Assembly (NCBI GenBank): GCA_963627135.1
Contig: CAVFZY010000004.1
Span: forward strand, 1 to 35,258
Origin: CAG-103 sp963627135
GTDB taxonomy: Bacteria; Bacillota; Clostridia; Oscillospirales; Oscillospiraceae
DNA length: 35,258 nucleotides
Reading direction: 5' to 3'
Shown: piece by piece, positions 7,977-16,593 of the stretch
Layout: each line of letters begins with the position of its first letter
How positions within the stretch are numbered: position 1 is the first letter of the stretch
The notes under the pieces: model-generated
Told to the model about the DNA's origin: nothing
Database searches by the model: none
What the model saw: the letters and a program-made list of their open reading frames with translations, nothing else
Position numbers and translations under genes: made by a program

Positions 7977-8005
7977 TTGACGAATGCCGCCGCCTGCGCT
8001 ATCAT
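7977..8005 (+). promoter_or_regulatory. Sigma-A promoter of ybaK-like gene
   Basis: -35 TTGACG (7977-7982), 17-nt spacer, -10 TATCAT (8000-8005); start codon at 8042. Confidence 0.65.
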
Positions 8006-8041
8006 GTGCTTCAGATACTTCAAAGAACAGGAGCGAAACAA

Positions 8042-8524
8042 ATGTCTATTGAAGCAGGAAGAGCGTATTTCCGCCAGTTTGGTATGGAAGACCGTGTGCA
8101 GGAGTTCACGGTCTCGAGCGCGACCGTCGATCTGGCCGCCAAAGCCCTTAGTGTTGAGGGCGCGCGGATTGCGAAGACGCTGTCGTTCAAGACGACGGAC
8201 GGCTGCATGCTGATCCTGGCTGCCGGAGATGCGCGTATTGATAACCATAAATTCAAGGAAAAATTCCATATGAAGGCCAAGATGCTCTCGGCCGACGAGG
8301 TGCTGGAGCTGGTGGGCCACCCGGTCGGCGGTGTGTGCCCGTTTGGCTGCAAGGAAGGTATCCCGGTGTATCTGGACGTGTCGCTGCAGCGGTTTGAGAC
8401 AGTGTTCCCCGCCGTCGGCAGCCCGTCGAGCGCGATCGAGCTGAACCTTGACGAGCTTTACAAATACTCCAACGCCCTTGCGTGGATTGATGTCTGCAAG
8501 CTCCCGTCCCCGGCCGAGGCGTGA
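8042..8524 (+). CDS. YbaK/EbsC-type aminoacyl-tRNA deacylase
   Basis: A 160-residue single-domain protein of the YbaK/ProX editing family, whose members hydrolyse mischarged Cys-tRNA(Pro) or Ala-tRNA(Pro) in trans. Family features: ARIAKTLSFKTTDG near residues 42-55, the DNHKFKEKF segment, and HPVGGVCPFGCKEG near 93-106. ATG 8042 follows CAGGAG; the upstream in-frame extension lacks a ribosome binding site and crosses the promoter. It has its own promoter and terminator. Exact tRNA specificity cannot be assigned. Confidence 0.88.
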   Translation: MSIEAGRAYFRQFGMEDRVQEFTVSSATVDLAAKALSVEGARIAKTLSFKTTDGCMLILAAGDARIDNHKFKEKFHMKAKMLSADEVLELVGHPVGGVCPFGCKEGIPVYLDVSLQRFETVFPAVGSPSSAIELNLDELYKYSNALAWIDVCKLPSPAEA

Positions 8525-8533
8525 GCAGGACGC

Positions 8534-8571
8534 AAAAAAGCCTGACGAACGATGGTTCGTCAGGCTTTTTT
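8534..8571 (+). terminator. Bidirectional terminator between ybaK-like and ATPase genes
   Basis: A 17-bp perfect inverted repeat (8534-8550 with 8555-8571) including A6 and T6 arms and a GATG loop. It can end transcripts from both convergent genes. Confidence 0.92.
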
Positions 8572-8583
8572 CTTTGCAGGATA

Positions 8584-10653
8584 TTACCCCAGCAGCTTGG
8601 TCATGCTCTTGAGACTAATGACCAGCGTGGAGGCATTGTGCAGCAGCGCCGAGGTCGCAGGCGGCAGAACACCGGCCACGCCCAGGCAGATCAGCAGGAA
8701 GTTAAAGCTGATGATCTTGCGGTAGTTGCTGTGGATGCGCTCCATGAGCGCATCGCTCAGGCGTTTGAGCGTCAGCAATGCGTACAGATCATCAGCGCTG
8801 ACCGTAATATCGGCCACTTCGCGTGCGATGGCCGCGCCGTCACTGACGGCAACACCGGCATCTGCCTCGGACAGCGCCGGGGAATCGTTCACGCCGTCGC
8901 CAAGCATGATGACCTTGCGTCCGGCCGTGTGCTCCGCCTGAATGAAGGCAGCCTTGTCCTCCGGGAGCACTTCGGCGAAATAGGCATCCACGCCGACCGC
9001 CTCTGCAACTGCGCGGGCGGTCTTTTCATTGTCGCCGGTCATCATGACCAGCTTGGCCACGCCAAGTTCCCGCAGACCATGGATGACATCGGCCGCTTCC
9101 GGCCGCAGCGGATCCTCAATGCAGATGACAGCCGCCAGCACACCGGAAACAGCAAGGTAAAGGTGCGAATACGTATCCGGCAGGGCATCGAATTTGGCCT
9201 GCTCCCCCACCGGGATGATGCAGTGCTCATCGTCAAAAACAAAGTGATGGCTGCCGATGACAACTTTCTGCCCATCGACACTGCTGGAAATGCCGTGCGC
9301 GACCAGATACTCCACGCGCGAATGGCGCTCCTCGTGGCGCAGGCCGCGGCGCGCCGCCTCTGCGACGACCGCCTTGGCCATGGAATGCGGATAATGCTCC
9401 TCCAGGCAGGCAGCCAGCCGCAGCATGCCCACTTCCTCGTTGCCGCCGAAGGTCACGACCTGCGCAACTTTCGGCTCGGCACGTGTCAGCGTGCCGGTCT
9501 TGTCAAAGACGATCGTACTGGCCTCGGACACAGCCTCAAGGAACCGCCCGCCCTTGACGGACAGGTGATGATCGCTGGCCTCTCTCATGGCGGAGAGCAC
9601 GGCGATCGGCATCGAGAGCTTGAGTGCGCAGGAGAAGTCAACCATTAGCACCGCCAGCGCTTTGGTCATGTTTCCGGTCAGGAGCCAGACCAGTGCCGTT
9701 ACACCAAGACTGTACGGAACGAGCTGGTCTGCAAGGTGCGACGCGTGGTCCTCCGTTGCGGATTTGAGCTTTTCCGATTCCTCGATCATGCGGATAATGC
9801 GGTCATAGCGGCCGCTGCCGGCGCTCTTTTCCACGCAGATGGTGCAGTCGCCCTCTTCGACGACGGTACCGGCGTAGACATAGCCGCCTTCCGTCCTGCG
9901 GACGGCCAGCGGCTCGCCCGTGATGGACGCCTGATTGACCATTGCCTCACCGGCAACGACTTTGCCGTCAAGCGGGATCACGCTGCCGGTGTGAACAACA
10001 ATCCGGTCGCCGACCTGAACATCTGCCACCGGCACAAGTACCGAGCCTGCGTCCGTTTCTTTCCAGACCTTGTCCACATTCAGGGACATGGTCTGCGCGA
10101 GATCGGCAACAGATTTCTTGTGCGTCCACTCGTCGAGAATATCGCCGATGCCCAGCAGGAACATGATGGAGCTCGCCGTCTTGAAGTCCTTGCGCAGCAT
10201 CGAGACCGAGATCGCCGTTGCATCCAGCACCGGGACCTGGATCTTCTTGTGCATCAGGCACGTCAGTCCGGCCTTGATATACGGCACGGAGCGCACGACC
10301 GTGACCAGTGTGCGCACAGAGTTCGGAATGAACAGCTGCTTGATGCCGCGCCAGCACAGCGATGCAACCAGCTTGTCCTCAAACTCGCGGCTCATGGCGC
10401 GGCTGCTGTGCTCCGGCGCGAGTGGCTGCTCGTTGGCATAGGCAAAGGACGAGAGCGCTTTCGTAACCGTTTCCCGCGGCCCGTCATAACAGATCACGGC
10501 GTCGCCGGTGCGGTCATAGACCGTCACTTTCGTCACGCCTGGGGTCTGATTCAGGTATGCTTCCAGAATGTCCGCCTGCTGCAGCGACATGGCACCCTCC
10601 ATTGCATGCACGCGCATTCGGCCTCGGGTTTCATGCAGGATCGTGCATTTCAT
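8584..10653 (-). CDS. P1B-type heavy-metal ATPase with SCA membrane motif
   Basis: A 689-residue P-type ATPase that would export or import a transition metal across the cytoplasmic membrane. Visible: an N-terminal HMA-like fold without CxxC, actuator TGEP (245-248), the transmembrane motif FSCALKLSMP (340-349), phosphorylation site DKTGTLT (384-390), an HP-like segment EEHYPHSMAKAV, MTGDN and GDGVNDSPAL. Canonical CPC, SPC or TPC at the membrane metal site is replaced by Ser-Cys-Ala, so copper export is not supported; Mn, Fe or Zn are open. It starts 2 nt after the DUF6110 gene, so the two are coupled. Regulation probably comes from operator-like sites upstream of DUF6110. Confidence 0.88.
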   Translation of the reverse strand: MKCTILHETRGRMRVHAMEGAMSLQQADILEAYLNQTPGVTKVTVYDRTGDAVICYDGPRETVTKALSSFAYANEQPLAPEHSSRAMSREFEDKLVASLCWRGIKQLFIPNSVRTLVTVVRSVPYIKAGLTCLMHKKIQVPVLDATAISVSMLRKDFKTASSIMFLLGIGDILDEWTHKKSVADLAQTMSLNVDKVWKETDAGSVLVPVADVQVGDRIVVHTGSVIPLDGKVVAGEAMVNQASITGEPLAVRRTEGGYVYAGTVVEEGDCTICVEKSAGSGRYDRIIRMIEESEKLKSATEDHASHLADQLVPYSLGVTALVWLLTGNMTKALAVLMVDFSCALKLSMPIAVLSAMREASDHHLSVKGGRFLEAVSEASTIVFDKTGTLTRAEPKVAQVVTFGGNEEVGMLRLAACLEEHYPHSMAKAVVAEAARRGLRHEERHSRVEYLVAHGISSSVDGQKVVIGSHHFVFDDEHCIIPVGEQAKFDALPDTYSHLYLAVSGVLAAVICIEDPLRPEAADVIHGLRELGVAKLVMMTGDNEKTARAVAEAVGVDAYFAEVLPEDKAAFIQAEHTAGRKVIMLGDGVNDSPALSEADAGVAVSDGAAIAREVADITVSADDLYALLTLKRLSDALMERIHSNYRKIISFNFLLICLGVAGVLPPATSALLHNASTLVISLKSMTKLLG

Positions 10654-10655
10654 AC

Positions 10656-10919
10656 TTACTCAGCCTTCTCTGCCGTGTCCTCAATGACCTCGGCCTGCTC
10701 GGCTGCGCGCTTTTCATTGAACGCTTTGGCACCGGCCAGAACGTCGCCGGCGATCTCCTTGATGTTCGTCACAACTGCCATGACGTCCTCTTTCTCGCGC
10801 AGCGCGGCTGCCGTCGTATACACATATACCTTCTGGGCATCTTTGCTTGCGAGAATCTTCGCGCCGACCGTTGCAAACAGTGCGCCGCCAACAAATGCTC
10901 CCAATTTTTCCATGCTCAT
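10656..10919 (-). CDS. DUF6110-like small membrane-associated protein
   Basis: An 87-residue protein with an N-terminal hydrophobic Gly/Ala-rich segment (KLGAFVGGALFATVGAKILAS) followed by an amphipathic, acidic helix-rich tail. It resembles the DUF6110 family, which I know as a partner of heavy-metal P-type ATPases in gut Clostridia; function unknown. ATG 10919 is supported by GGAGGT 8 nt upstream. It is first in a two-gene operon and ends 2 nt before the ATPase start. An accessory or chaperone role for the pump is inference. Confidence 0.72.
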   Translation of the reverse strand: MSMEKLGAFVGGALFATVGAKILASKDAQKVYVYTTAAALREKEDVMAVVTNIKEIAGDVLAGAKAFNEKRAAEQAEVIEDTAEKAE

Positions 10920-10964
10920 AATGATCTACCTCCGTATTTTTTGATCCGCATGACTGCGGTCAGG

Positions 10965-10997
10965 TTAGCTGACTAAAATCAAATTAGGCATCACTAA
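10965..10997 (-). promoter_or_regulatory. Tandem inverted-repeat operators, metalloregulator-like
   Basis: Two inverted repeats lie in the leader: TTAG-N4-CTAA (10965-10976, within GGTTAGCTGACTAAAA) and TTAG-N6-CTAA (10984-10997). The half-site TTAG(G) resembles DtxR/MntR/IdeR-type operators. They sit just downstream of the predicted transcription start, a position suited to repression. Family assignment is inference. Confidence 0.45.
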
Positions 10998-11010
10998 CCA
11001 TCAATTTTAA

Positions 11011-11039
11011 GTTATACCACTCAAACCGACATTTTTCAA
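11011..11039 (-). promoter_or_regulatory. Sigma-A promoter of DUF6110-ATPase operon
   Basis: On the minus strand, -35 TTGAAA (11034-11039) and -10 TATAAC (11011-11016), 17-nt spacer. Confidence 0.7.
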
Positions 11040-11074
11040 GCGTCGGAATGAAGATTTATACATTTTAGCAACGT

Positions 11075-11108
11075 CAACAAAAGCGCCCCACCAGGAACGG
11101 CGGGGCGC
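11075..11108 (-). terminator. Intrinsic terminator after tyrS
   Basis: A 10-bp GC stem (11083-11092 with 11099-11108, one mismatch) followed on the minus strand by TTTTGTT. It ends the dxs-to-tyrS operon. Confidence 0.85.
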
Positions 11109-11130
11109 GATCAATCTGTTGGATTTTCGG

Positions 11131-12336
11131 TTATTTCAGCAGCACCTTGCGGAAGTTTTTCTTGCCGCGCTTGAGCACGACGCCGGCTTTCAGCTCCGAT
11201 TCCGCGAAAGCCTTTGCAATGTCGGTGACCTTCTCATCATTGGCCGCCACGCCGCCCTGCTGCACATTGCGGCGGGCGTCAGACTTGGACGCACACAGGC
11301 CGCTCTTGACGAGCAGACTGAGGATATCCGTGCCGTCTTCAGCCGTGATCTCGACCGTCGGTACGCCTTCGCCGGAACCGCCGAACACAGCCTTTGCAGC
11401 CGCCTGCGCCTTGTCGGCCTCGGCCTCGCCGTGAACCATCTTCGTGAGCTCATAGGCTAGGATCTCCTTGGCCTTATTGAGCTGCTCACCCTGCCAGCTG
11501 TCCATCTTGTCAATCTCCTCGAGCGGGAGGAATGTCAGCATACGGATGCACTTGAGCACATCTGCATCGTCGACATTGCGCCAGTACTGGTAAAATTCGA
11601 AGGGGCTGGTCTTATTCGGGTCGAGCCAGACGGCGCCTTTGGCGGTCTTGCCCATCTTCTTGCCCTCGGAGTTGAGCAGCAGCGTGATCGTCATGGCGTG
11701 GGCGTCCTTGCCGAGTTTGCGGCGGATAAGCTCCGTGCCGCCGAGCATATTCGACCACTGGTCGTTGCCGCCGAACTGCATATTGCAGCCATAGTGCTGG
11801 AACATGTAGTAGAAATCGTAGCTCTGCATGATCATGTAGTTGAACTCCAGGAAGCTTAGACCCTTTTCCATGCGCTGCTTGTAGCACTCGGCGCGCAGCA
11901 TGTTGTTCACAGAGAAGCATGCACCTACTTCGCGCAGAAGCTCAATGTAGTTGAGCGGCTTGAGCCACTCGGAGTTATAGAGCATGAGCGCCTTGCCATC
12001 CGAGAAGTCGATGAAGCGCTCCATCTGGCGCTTGAAACACTCGGCATTGTGCTTGATGGTTTCCTCGGTGAGCATCTGGCGCATATCCGTGCGGCCGGAG
12101 GGATCGCCGATGAGGGTCGTGCCGTCGCCGATGAGGGCGATGGGCTTGTTGCCCGCCATCTGCAGGCGCTTCATGAGGCACAGGGCCATGAAGTGGCCGA
12201 CGTGCAGCGAATCTGCCGTGCAGTCAAAGCCGATGTAAAACGTGGCTTTGCCGTCGTTGATCATGTTTTTGATCTCGTCCTCGTTCGTCACCTGCGCGAT
12301 CAGGCCGCGGGCGATCAGTTCATCATACAGTGTCAT
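11131..12336 (-). CDS. tyrS: Tyrosyl-tRNA synthetase
   Basis: Charges tRNA-Tyr. The 401-residue class I synthetase shows the HIGH-type motif HVGH (45-48), IGDPSGRTDMR near 75, YNYMIMQSYDF-like FNYMIMQSYDFYYM, GGNDQWSNM, the KMSKS variant KMGKT, and a C-terminal S4 RNA-binding domain. It follows the C-GCAxxG gene by 18 nt and is the last gene of the operon. No T-box leader is present immediately upstream, unlike many Firmicutes tyrS genes, which fits its position inside an operon. Confidence 0.95.
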   Translation of the reverse strand: MTLYDELIARGLIAQVTNEDEIKNMINDGKATFYIGFDCTADSLHVGHFMALCLMKRLQMAGNKPIALIGDGTTLIGDPSGRTDMRQMLTEETIKHNAECFKRQMERFIDFSDGKALMLYNSEWLKPLNYIELLREVGACFSVNNMLRAECYKQRMEKGLSFLEFNYMIMQSYDFYYMFQHYGCNMQFGGNDQWSNMLGGTELIRRKLGKDAHAMTITLLLNSEGKKMGKTAKGAVWLDPNKTSPFEFYQYWRNVDDADVLKCIRMLTFLPLEEIDKMDSWQGEQLNKAKEILAYELTKMVHGEAEADKAQAAAKAVFGGSGEGVPTVEITAEDGTDILSLLVKSGLCASKSDARRNVQQGGVAANDEKVTDIAKAFAESELKAGVVLKRGKKNFRKVLLK

Positions 12337-12354
12337 CGTTTTCTCTCCCTTGCG

Positions 12355-12738
12355 TTATTCTTTAACTTTATTTTCAGCGAGAATTTCCTCGGCGCGCTGC
12401 GCGCCCCAGGCAATCATATGGGCACAGTGGCCCTTGCCGCCGTTTTTCGCCACAAGCTCCTGGCAGCGCAGGCAACCGAATTCGGCACGGAAGCTCTGCG
12501 TCATCTGCTTCGCCATAGCCATAGCCGTGGCCTGGTCAGCCGCAAGGCCGAACGCCATCACAGCGCCGGTGATGCTCCCGCAGATCTCCCCGCAGCGCAC
12601 ACCGCCGCCAAAACCGGCCGCGACACGCTTGGCGGTGTTTTCGTCCAGACCGGTCTCCTCCTGCAGCGCTGCGAGCACGCTCTGCGCGCAGTTACAGCCG
12701 CTGTTGTGATATGCAATGGCGGATTCTTGGATACTCAT
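12355..12738 (-). CDS. C-GCAxxG-C-C family redox protein
   Basis: A 127-residue protein of the C_GCAxxG_C_C family. Cysteines sit in the family pattern: SGCNCAQSVL near 14-20, GGGVRCGEICGS near 44-55, and FGCLRCQEL near 87-95, plus a late Cys (GHCAHM). The family is presumed to bind a metal or take part in redox chemistry; no enzymatic role is established. Its start overlaps the recN stop by 4 nt, so it is translationally coupled. Placement between recN and tyrS is not usual for the conserved dxs-recN block. Confidence 0.85.
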   Translation of the reverse strand: MSIQESAIAYHNSGCNCAQSVLAALQEETGLDENTAKRVAAGFGGGVRCGEICGSITGAVMAFGLAADQATAMAMAKQMTQSFRAEFGCLRCQELVAKNGGKGHCAHMIAWGAQRAEEILAENKVKE

Positions 12739-14435
12739 GGTTCTCTCTCACCTTTCTTAATCGACCGTTTATAGGCCGCGGCAGAGGCAAGCTGCTCGGC
12801 CGCGCTGGCCAGTGTCAGGGGCGTAATATGGTCACCGCCGTAAAGCCGCGCGATCTCGCGCTGACGGCCGTCATGATCCAGCGGCTGCACCGTTGTGCGG
12901 GTGCGGCCGTCCTGCTCGCGCTTCTCGATCAGGTAATGCCGGTCGGCCATGGCCGCGATCTGCGGCAGGTGCGTGATACAGATGACCTGCTTGGTCGCGG
13001 AGAGTTTGCTGAGCTTCTCCCCCACACGCTGCGCGGCCACGCCGGAAACACCAGCATCCACCTCATCAAAAACCATGGAGGGCACGTCGTCGCGCTCGGC
13101 AAAGACGTTTTTGAGTGCAAGCATGATGCGCGACAGCTCGCCGCCGGATGCGATCTTACTGATGCGGCCGAGCGCCTCGCCGGTGTTCGCCGAGATCAGA
13201 AAGCGCACATTGTCCGCACCTGCGCCCTGAAAGCCGGGATCGCCGCCAAGCGGCGTGATCTCCACACGAAAACGCACCGACGGCATGGACAGTTCGCGCA
13301 GTTCGCGCTCGACCTGCTGCTCCAGCGCCGCTGCGGCGGTCTGGCGTGCCTGCGTCAATTTTGCCGCCTCGGCGCGCGTCTGCTCTGCCTGCTTTTCGAT
13401 CAGCGATTCGAGCTTCTGCAGCCGGTCGCTGGCGTATTCGATCTGATCGAGCCGGTTCCGGGCCGCTTCGAGCGTATCGATCAGCCCTGCCTCGTCCGTG
13501 TTGTATTTTCGTTCCAATCGCCGCAGCAGCGACAGGCGCGTTTCGATGCGGTCAAACTCCTCGTCGGAAAAGTCCAGCCCGTCGCGGAAGTCACGCAGCG
13601 TCTCCGCCGCATCCTGCAGCGTGAAGACGGCGCTCTTGACCGCTTCCGGCAGGCTCGCGAGCTCGCCGGCGTAGTTTGCTGCCCGCTCGACCTCCGACAG
13701 AGCTTCACCCGCCAGTGCGGATGCAGAATCGTCCCGCCCGGCCAGCAGATCATATGCCTGATCGACTGCCTCCGAGAGCTTTTCAAAGTTGCGCAGCAGG
13801 TCACTGCGCTCGGTAAGCTCCGCCTCTTCCCCGGCCTTGAGCTCCGCGCGCTCCAGCTCTTCGATCTGGCGGCGGAGGCTTTCGGTCAGCAGTTCTTTTT
13901 CGTTTTCATAAGTAGAGAGCGTGTCGCGCTCCTTGCACAGTGCCTGATAGGCCCGGTACTGCTCGCGATAGCGCGCAAGCTCGGGCTCCAGCTGGCCGAA
14001 GCGGTCCAGATTGCGCAGGTGCTCCCGCTCATCGAGCAGGTGCTGCCCGTCGTTCTGGCCGTGGATGTCGAGCAGCAGCGCACCCAGCGTGCGCAGCTGG
14101 GCCGTTGTGACCGGGACGCCGCAGACACGGCAGGATGTCTTGCCCTCTGTCGTGATCTGGCGGCGGATGATGAGTTCATCATCACACTCGATCTCGTTTT
14201 CCTCGCACCATGCCTGACACAGGTCGGGATCGAACGTCGCGCAGATGACCGCCTTTTCCGCGCCGGTGCGCACCAGTTCACGCGAGGCACGTGCGCCCAA
14301 AATCGCGTGCATGGCGTCCACAAGGATGGACTTGCCCGCGCCGGTCTCGCCGGTCAGGATGTTCAGGCCGGGGCCGAGCTCCAGATCGGCCCGCTCGATG
14401 ACCGCGACGTTTTCAATATGCAGTTCTCGCAGCAA
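12735..14435 (-). CDS. recN: RecN, DNA repair SMC-like ATPase
   Basis: RecN acts early in double-strand-break repair. The 566-residue protein has the Walker A GETGAGKS (about 29-36), two long coiled-coil arms (about 155-350), the ABC signature SGGELSRIMLA and Walker B MVFDEVDAGVSG, then QVICITHLPQIAAMADRHY. The start is TTG 14435 (MLRELHIENVAVI), chosen because CAGGAGGTG lies about 7 nt upstream and the product then begins as in other RecN proteins. It is 24 nt after argR. Confidence 0.95.
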   Translation of the reverse strand: MLRELHIENVAVIERADLELGPGLNILTGETGAGKSILVDAMHAILGARASRELVRTGAEKAVICATFDPDLCQAWCEENEIECDDELIIRRQITTEGKTSCRVCGVPVTTAQLRTLGALLLDIHGQNDGQHLLDEREHLRNLDRFGQLEPELARYREQYRAYQALCKERDTLSTYENEKELLTESLRRQIEELERAELKAGEEAELTERSDLLRNFEKLSEAVDQAYDLLAGRDDSASALAGEALSEVERAANYAGELASLPEAVKSAVFTLQDAAETLRDFRDGLDFSDEEFDRIETRLSLLRRLERKYNTDEAGLIDTLEAARNRLDQIEYASDRLQKLESLIEKQAEQTRAEAAKLTQARQTAAAALEQQVERELRELSMPSVRFRVEITPLGGDPGFQGAGADNVRFLISANTGEALGRISKIASGGELSRIMLALKNVFAERDDVPSMVFDEVDAGVSGVAAQRVGEKLSKLSATKQVICITHLPQIAAMADRHYLIEKREQDGRTRTTVQPLDHDGRQREIARLYGGDHITPLTLASAAEQLASAAAYKRSIKKGEREP

Positions 14436-14459
14436 AGCGCTTCACCTCCTGCGGTGTCC

Positions 14460-14909
14460 TCAAAGCAGCTTTTCGATCTCGTGGAAAAACTCATCGGCAG
14501 ACGTGTTGTCCTTCATGAGCAGGAACGCTGTGTCGTCCCCTGCCAGCGTGCCGACGAGCGTGTCGATGCGCATGCTGTCGAGCGCGGAGCACGCAGCCGA
14601 GGCAAGGCCCGGCAGCGTTTTGATGACGATGATGTTCTGCGCCTCTGCATAGGAAGTCACGCACTCGCGGAAGATTTTTTTCAGCCGCTCGTCGTAGCCG
14701 GGAAATTCGTCCGCTGCCGGTGCGGCATAGCGATATTTCCCGCTCGGCGAGAGTGTTTTTGTCAGGTGCAGCTCTTTGATATCACGTGACAGCGTCGCCT
14801 GCGTGCTCGGAACGCCGTGCTGTGCCAGCACATCCATAAGCTGGTTTTGCGTCTCGATCTCCTGCTCAGCAATGATCTGCAAAATGATGTTTTGTCTGGT
14901 GGATTTCAC
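14460..14909 (-). CDS. argR: ArgR/AhrC arginine repressor
   Basis: Hexameric arginine-responsive transcription factor. The N-terminal winged helix shows QNQLMDVLAQHGVPSTQATLSRDIKEL; the C-terminal oligomerisation/arginine-binding part shows the GTLAGDDTAFLL region. The 149-residue length is standard. I chose GTG 14909 because GGAGGG (14915-14920) precedes it; the ATG at 14924 overlaps that ribosome binding site and the nadK stop. In many Firmicutes argR sits between the nadK/tlyA genes and recN as here. Confidence 0.93.
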   Translation of the reverse strand: MKSTRQNIILQIIAEQEIETQNQLMDVLAQHGVPSTQATLSRDIKELHLTKTLSPSGKYRYAAPAADEFPGYDERLKKIFRECVTSYAEAQNIIVIKTLPGLASAACSALDSMRIDTLVGTLAGDDTAFLLMKDNTSADEFFHEIEKLL

Positions 14910-14920
14910 GTCGTCCCTCC

Positions 14921-15778
14921 TCATAGTCTGTCTGTCAGCTTGCCAAAAGCCGTTTCATAAAAGCTGCGAATGCCGGTATCGGCCAGCAGCGTGTAATTTT
15001 CCGATCTGCGGATACGGATCTGATCGCCGCGGATGAGTGCGATGCTGTCGCCGCCATCTGCCACAAGAATGGCCGGGCGGTCGTGGATTCGCTCCGGCAC
15101 GATCGTGATCCGCCGCCCGGGCGCAAGCACAAAGGACTTCCCAGCCAGGCTGTGCGCACAAATGGGCGTCATGATAATGTTCTCGTTTTCCGGCTCGACG
15201 AGCGGGCCGCCGGCCGACATGGAGTAGGCCGTGGAACCGGTCGGCGTGGCAACGATGATGCCGTCACCGTTGAAGCGCGTGATGGGCACGCCGTCACCAT
15301 AAGCGGTCACGCCGATGCAGTCCACTTGTCCGCCGTGAATGACCACGTCGTTGAGCACCGACTGCGTGCAGATGATTCGCTCATTGCGCACGAGTTCCAT
15401 GTCGAGCATCATGCGCCGGCTGATCGTATATTTTCCGTCCGCGATCTCGAGCAGGATATCCAGCTCGTTATCCTCCAGACCAGCCAAAAATCCTTTGCCA
15501 CCGAAGTTCACGCCGATGATCGGGATCGCATGGTCGCGCAGCGTGACCGCAACATGCAGGATCGTCCCGTCTCCGCCCATGACGATGATGAGCGCGGCAT
15601 CCTGCGCCGCCTGATCCAGCGGCTGCACCGGGATGTTTTCCGGCAGATAGGTTTTCGGCGCAAACACCGGTGAGACGACCACGTGATGGCCGTGCTCCGT
15701 GAGCATCCGGTAAACTGTCAGCGCTTTTTTTAATCCGCTGTCCCGATACGGATTGGCCGCAATGACAATGTGTTTCAT
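14921..15778 (-). CDS. nadK: NAD kinase
   Basis: Phosphorylates NAD to NADP. The 285-residue protein has the ATP/NAD site VMGGDGTILHVA (about 67-78), GVNFGGKGFLA, GDGIIVATPTGSTAYSMSAGGPLV near 170-193, and a C-terminal beta domain. The start overlaps the tlyA stop by 4 nt; the stop lies just before the argR ribosome binding site. Confidence 0.95.
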   Translation of the reverse strand: MKHIVIAANPYRDSGLKKALTVYRMLTEHGHHVVVSPVFAPKTYLPENIPVQPLDQAAQDAALIIVMGGDGTILHVAVTLRDHAIPIIGVNFGGKGFLAGLEDNELDILLEIADGKYTISRRMMLDMELVRNERIICTQSVLNDVVIHGGQVDCIGVTAYGDGVPITRFNGDGIIVATPTGSTAYSMSAGGPLVEPENENIIMTPICAHSLAGKSFVLAPGRRITIVPERIHDRPAILVADGGDSIALIRGDQIRIRRSENYTLLADTGIRSFYETAFGKLTDRL

Positions 15779-16593
15779 ATGCTGCTCTCTTTTCCGTGGG
15801 CCAATGCGCCGTGCGACCGCTCCACAACGGCCGCCGGATCCAGCTCCGGCGCAGGGTGCGTCCCCTTGCGCAGGTAGCCGAGATACTCAATGTTGCCCTC
15901 CGGCCCCTTGATGGGTGAATAGTCCAGCCCCATGACGGTAAAGCCCGCGCCGGGTACAAAGGCCAGAAAGCTCTCGAGCACCTCCAGATGCACCTTCGGA
16001 TCCCGGACGACGCCCTTTTTGCCGACCTCTTCGCGCCCGGCCTCAAACTGCGGCTTGATGAGGCAGACAACCGCAGCGTCGTCTTTCAGCAGCGGACAGA
16101 TCGCCGGCAGGATGAGTTTCACGGAGATGAATGACAGATCCATGACCGCGAGATCCAGCGGTTCCGGGATCTGCTCGGCCGTAATATAGCGCACGTTCGT
16201 GCGCTCCATGGAGATCACGCGCGGATCATTGCGCAGACTCCAGGCCAGCTGGCCGTAGCCGACATCGACGGCATAGACCTTTACCGCGCCATTTTGCAGC
16301 AGCACATCCGTGAAGCCGCCGGTCGAGGCACCGCAGTCGATACACGTCAGGCCGGCGGGATCGACCGGAAATACTTTGAGCGCCTTTTCCAATTTGAAGC
16401 CACCGCGGCTGACATAGGGCAGCGTGTTGCCGCGCACCTCGACCTTTGCATCGGGCGCGACCTGCGCGCCGGGCTTGTCCGCGCGCTGACCGTTGACATA
16501 GACCACGCCGCTCATGATGATCGCCTTCGCGCGCTCGCGGCTCTCACTAAAACCCTGATCAAAAACAAGCTGATCGAGTCGTACCTTCTTCAT
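15775..16593 (-). CDS. tlyA: TlyA-family rRNA 2'-O-methyltransferase
   Basis: The 272-residue protein combines an N-terminal S4 RNA-binding domain (RLDQLVFDQGFSESRERAKAIIMSG, residues 5-29) with an FtsJ/RrmJ-type methyltransferase (SAM motif CIDCGASTGGFTDV near 79-92). Characterised TlyA methylates 16S C1409 and 23S C1920; the old hemolysin label is historical. The start overlaps the dxs stop by 4 nt and the end overlaps nadK by 4 nt. Confidence 0.93.
   Translation of the reverse strand: MKKVRLDQLVFDQGFSESRERAKAIIMSGVVYVNGQRADKPGAQVAPDAKVEVRGNTLPYVSRGGFKLEKALKVFPVDPAGLTCIDCGASTGGFTDVLLQNGAVKVYAVDVGYGQLAWSLRNDPRVISMERTNVRYITAEQIPEPLDLAVMDLSFISVKLILPAICPLLKDDAAVVCLIKPQFEAGREEVGKKGVVRDPKVHLEVLESFLAFVPGAGFTVMGLDYSPIKGPEGNIEYLGYLRKGTHPAPELDPAAVVERSHGALAHGKESSI

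Noticed and set aside
12337..12354. T-box riboswitch before tyrS
   Set aside because: Only 18 nt separate tyrS from the upstream gene, too short for a T-box.
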